Positions 6,101-6,283 of a stretch of 6,283 bases of DNA are shown here, one piece after another (position 1 is the first letter of the stretch; every line of letters starts with the position of its first letter). The position numbers and the translations under genes are program-made. Source of the stretch: Deltaproteobacteria bacterium (lineage in GTDB: Bacteria > Desulfobacterota > Desulfobacteria > Desulfobacterales > ETH-SRB1). The DNA is taken from the NCBI GenBank assembly GCA_030627475.1, contig DAOURZ010000089.1, positions 1-6,283 of the forward strand. The letters run 5' to 3'. The notes beneath the pieces are model-generated. The model made no database searches. It was not told the origin of the DNA and saw only the letters and a program-made list of their open reading frames with translations.

Positions 6101-6283
6101 AAAAATCTTATGAAACAAAATGCTTAGAAACCCGTTCTTCCATTTTTTCTTTTACCAAGTTGATCAAGTTTTGGATATTATCTTATTTAACGTGTTTAAC
6201 ATTGATATTTTGTTATAGCAACATCTGTGAGGCTGCCTATACCAAACTAATTTGGAACGAAAGCACTGAGGCCAAGGTGACCG
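6097..6283 (+). CDS. Exported protein, probably with an N-terminal fibronectin type III domain; 3' end outside the window
   Basis: The first 62 codons are present. Residues 1-23 are a long, basic n-region, 24-43 a hydrophobic core (FWILSYLTCLTLIFCYSN), and cleavage is likely near CEA|A (44-47), so the product should leave the cytoplasm by the Sec route. No proper lipobox is seen. Mature sequence starts YTKLIWNESTEAKVT, resembling the first strand and turn of fibronectin type III domains (L-W-x-x-S-x-x-x-x-V-x-G); the identification rests on about 15 residues. The start is well supported: GGAGG (6085-6089) lies seven bases upstream. Transcription is probably from the sigma-54 promoter at 5877 through the c-di-GMP riboswitch. 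From known riboswitch regulons, a role in adhesion, matrix or the cell surface is plausible, but the catalytic or binding function cannot be seen here. Confidence 0.85.
   Translation, partial: MKKSYETKCLETRSSIFSFTKLIKFWILSYLTCLTLIFCYSNICEAAYTKLIWNESTEAKVT

Overview
The window looks like chromosomal DNA from a Gram-negative bacterium of deltaproteobacterial (Desulfobacterota) type. This is inferred from AT-rich genes, an ileS-lspA operon, a sigma-54 activator with an exact -24/-12 promoter nearby, and a cyclic-di-GMP-I riboswitch in front of an exported protein. There is no rRNA or other taxonomic marker, so the assignment is tentative.

Layout. Positions 1-3347 (minus strand) hold a housekeeping block: ileS (isoleucyl-tRNA synthetase) followed by lspA (lipoprotein signal peptidase), whose 3' end runs out of the window. 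A 104-base spacer separates them and carries one copy of a dispersed repeat and a small hairpin overlapping the lspA Shine-Dalgarno. Positions 3348-3488 are a divergent control region. An unrecognised 129-residue gene (3489-3878, plus strand) runs tail-to-tail into a sigma-54 enhancer-binding protein gene (3857-5227, minus strand), with a 22-base overlap of the coding ends. The activator keeps its ATPase and GAFTGA motifs, but its receiver domain lacks the phospho-acceptor aspartate.

Positions 5228-6096 contain no convincing protein gene apart from a possible 19-codon leader ORF. They hold a second copy of the dispersed repeat, a 142-bp nested inverted-repeat element with REP-like GTAGGTTGGGTTGAG arms, several short palindromes, an exact sigma-54 promoter (5877-5892), a palindrome just after the predicted transcription start, and a complete c-di-GMP-I (GEMM-I) riboswitch (5946-6039). 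The last gene (6097 to the window end) starts with a signal peptide and then a stretch resembling the start of a fibronectin type III domain.

The most interesting reading is a two-input control module. A phosphorylation-independent activator may drive a divergent sigma-54 promoter, and the transcript then passes through a c-di-GMP riboswitch. The riboswitch can pair part of its aptamer, including the tetraloop receptor, with the start codon of the secreted-protein gene. The promoter and riboswitch are seen directly in the sequence. The link to the neighbouring activator and the ON direction of the switch are inferences.
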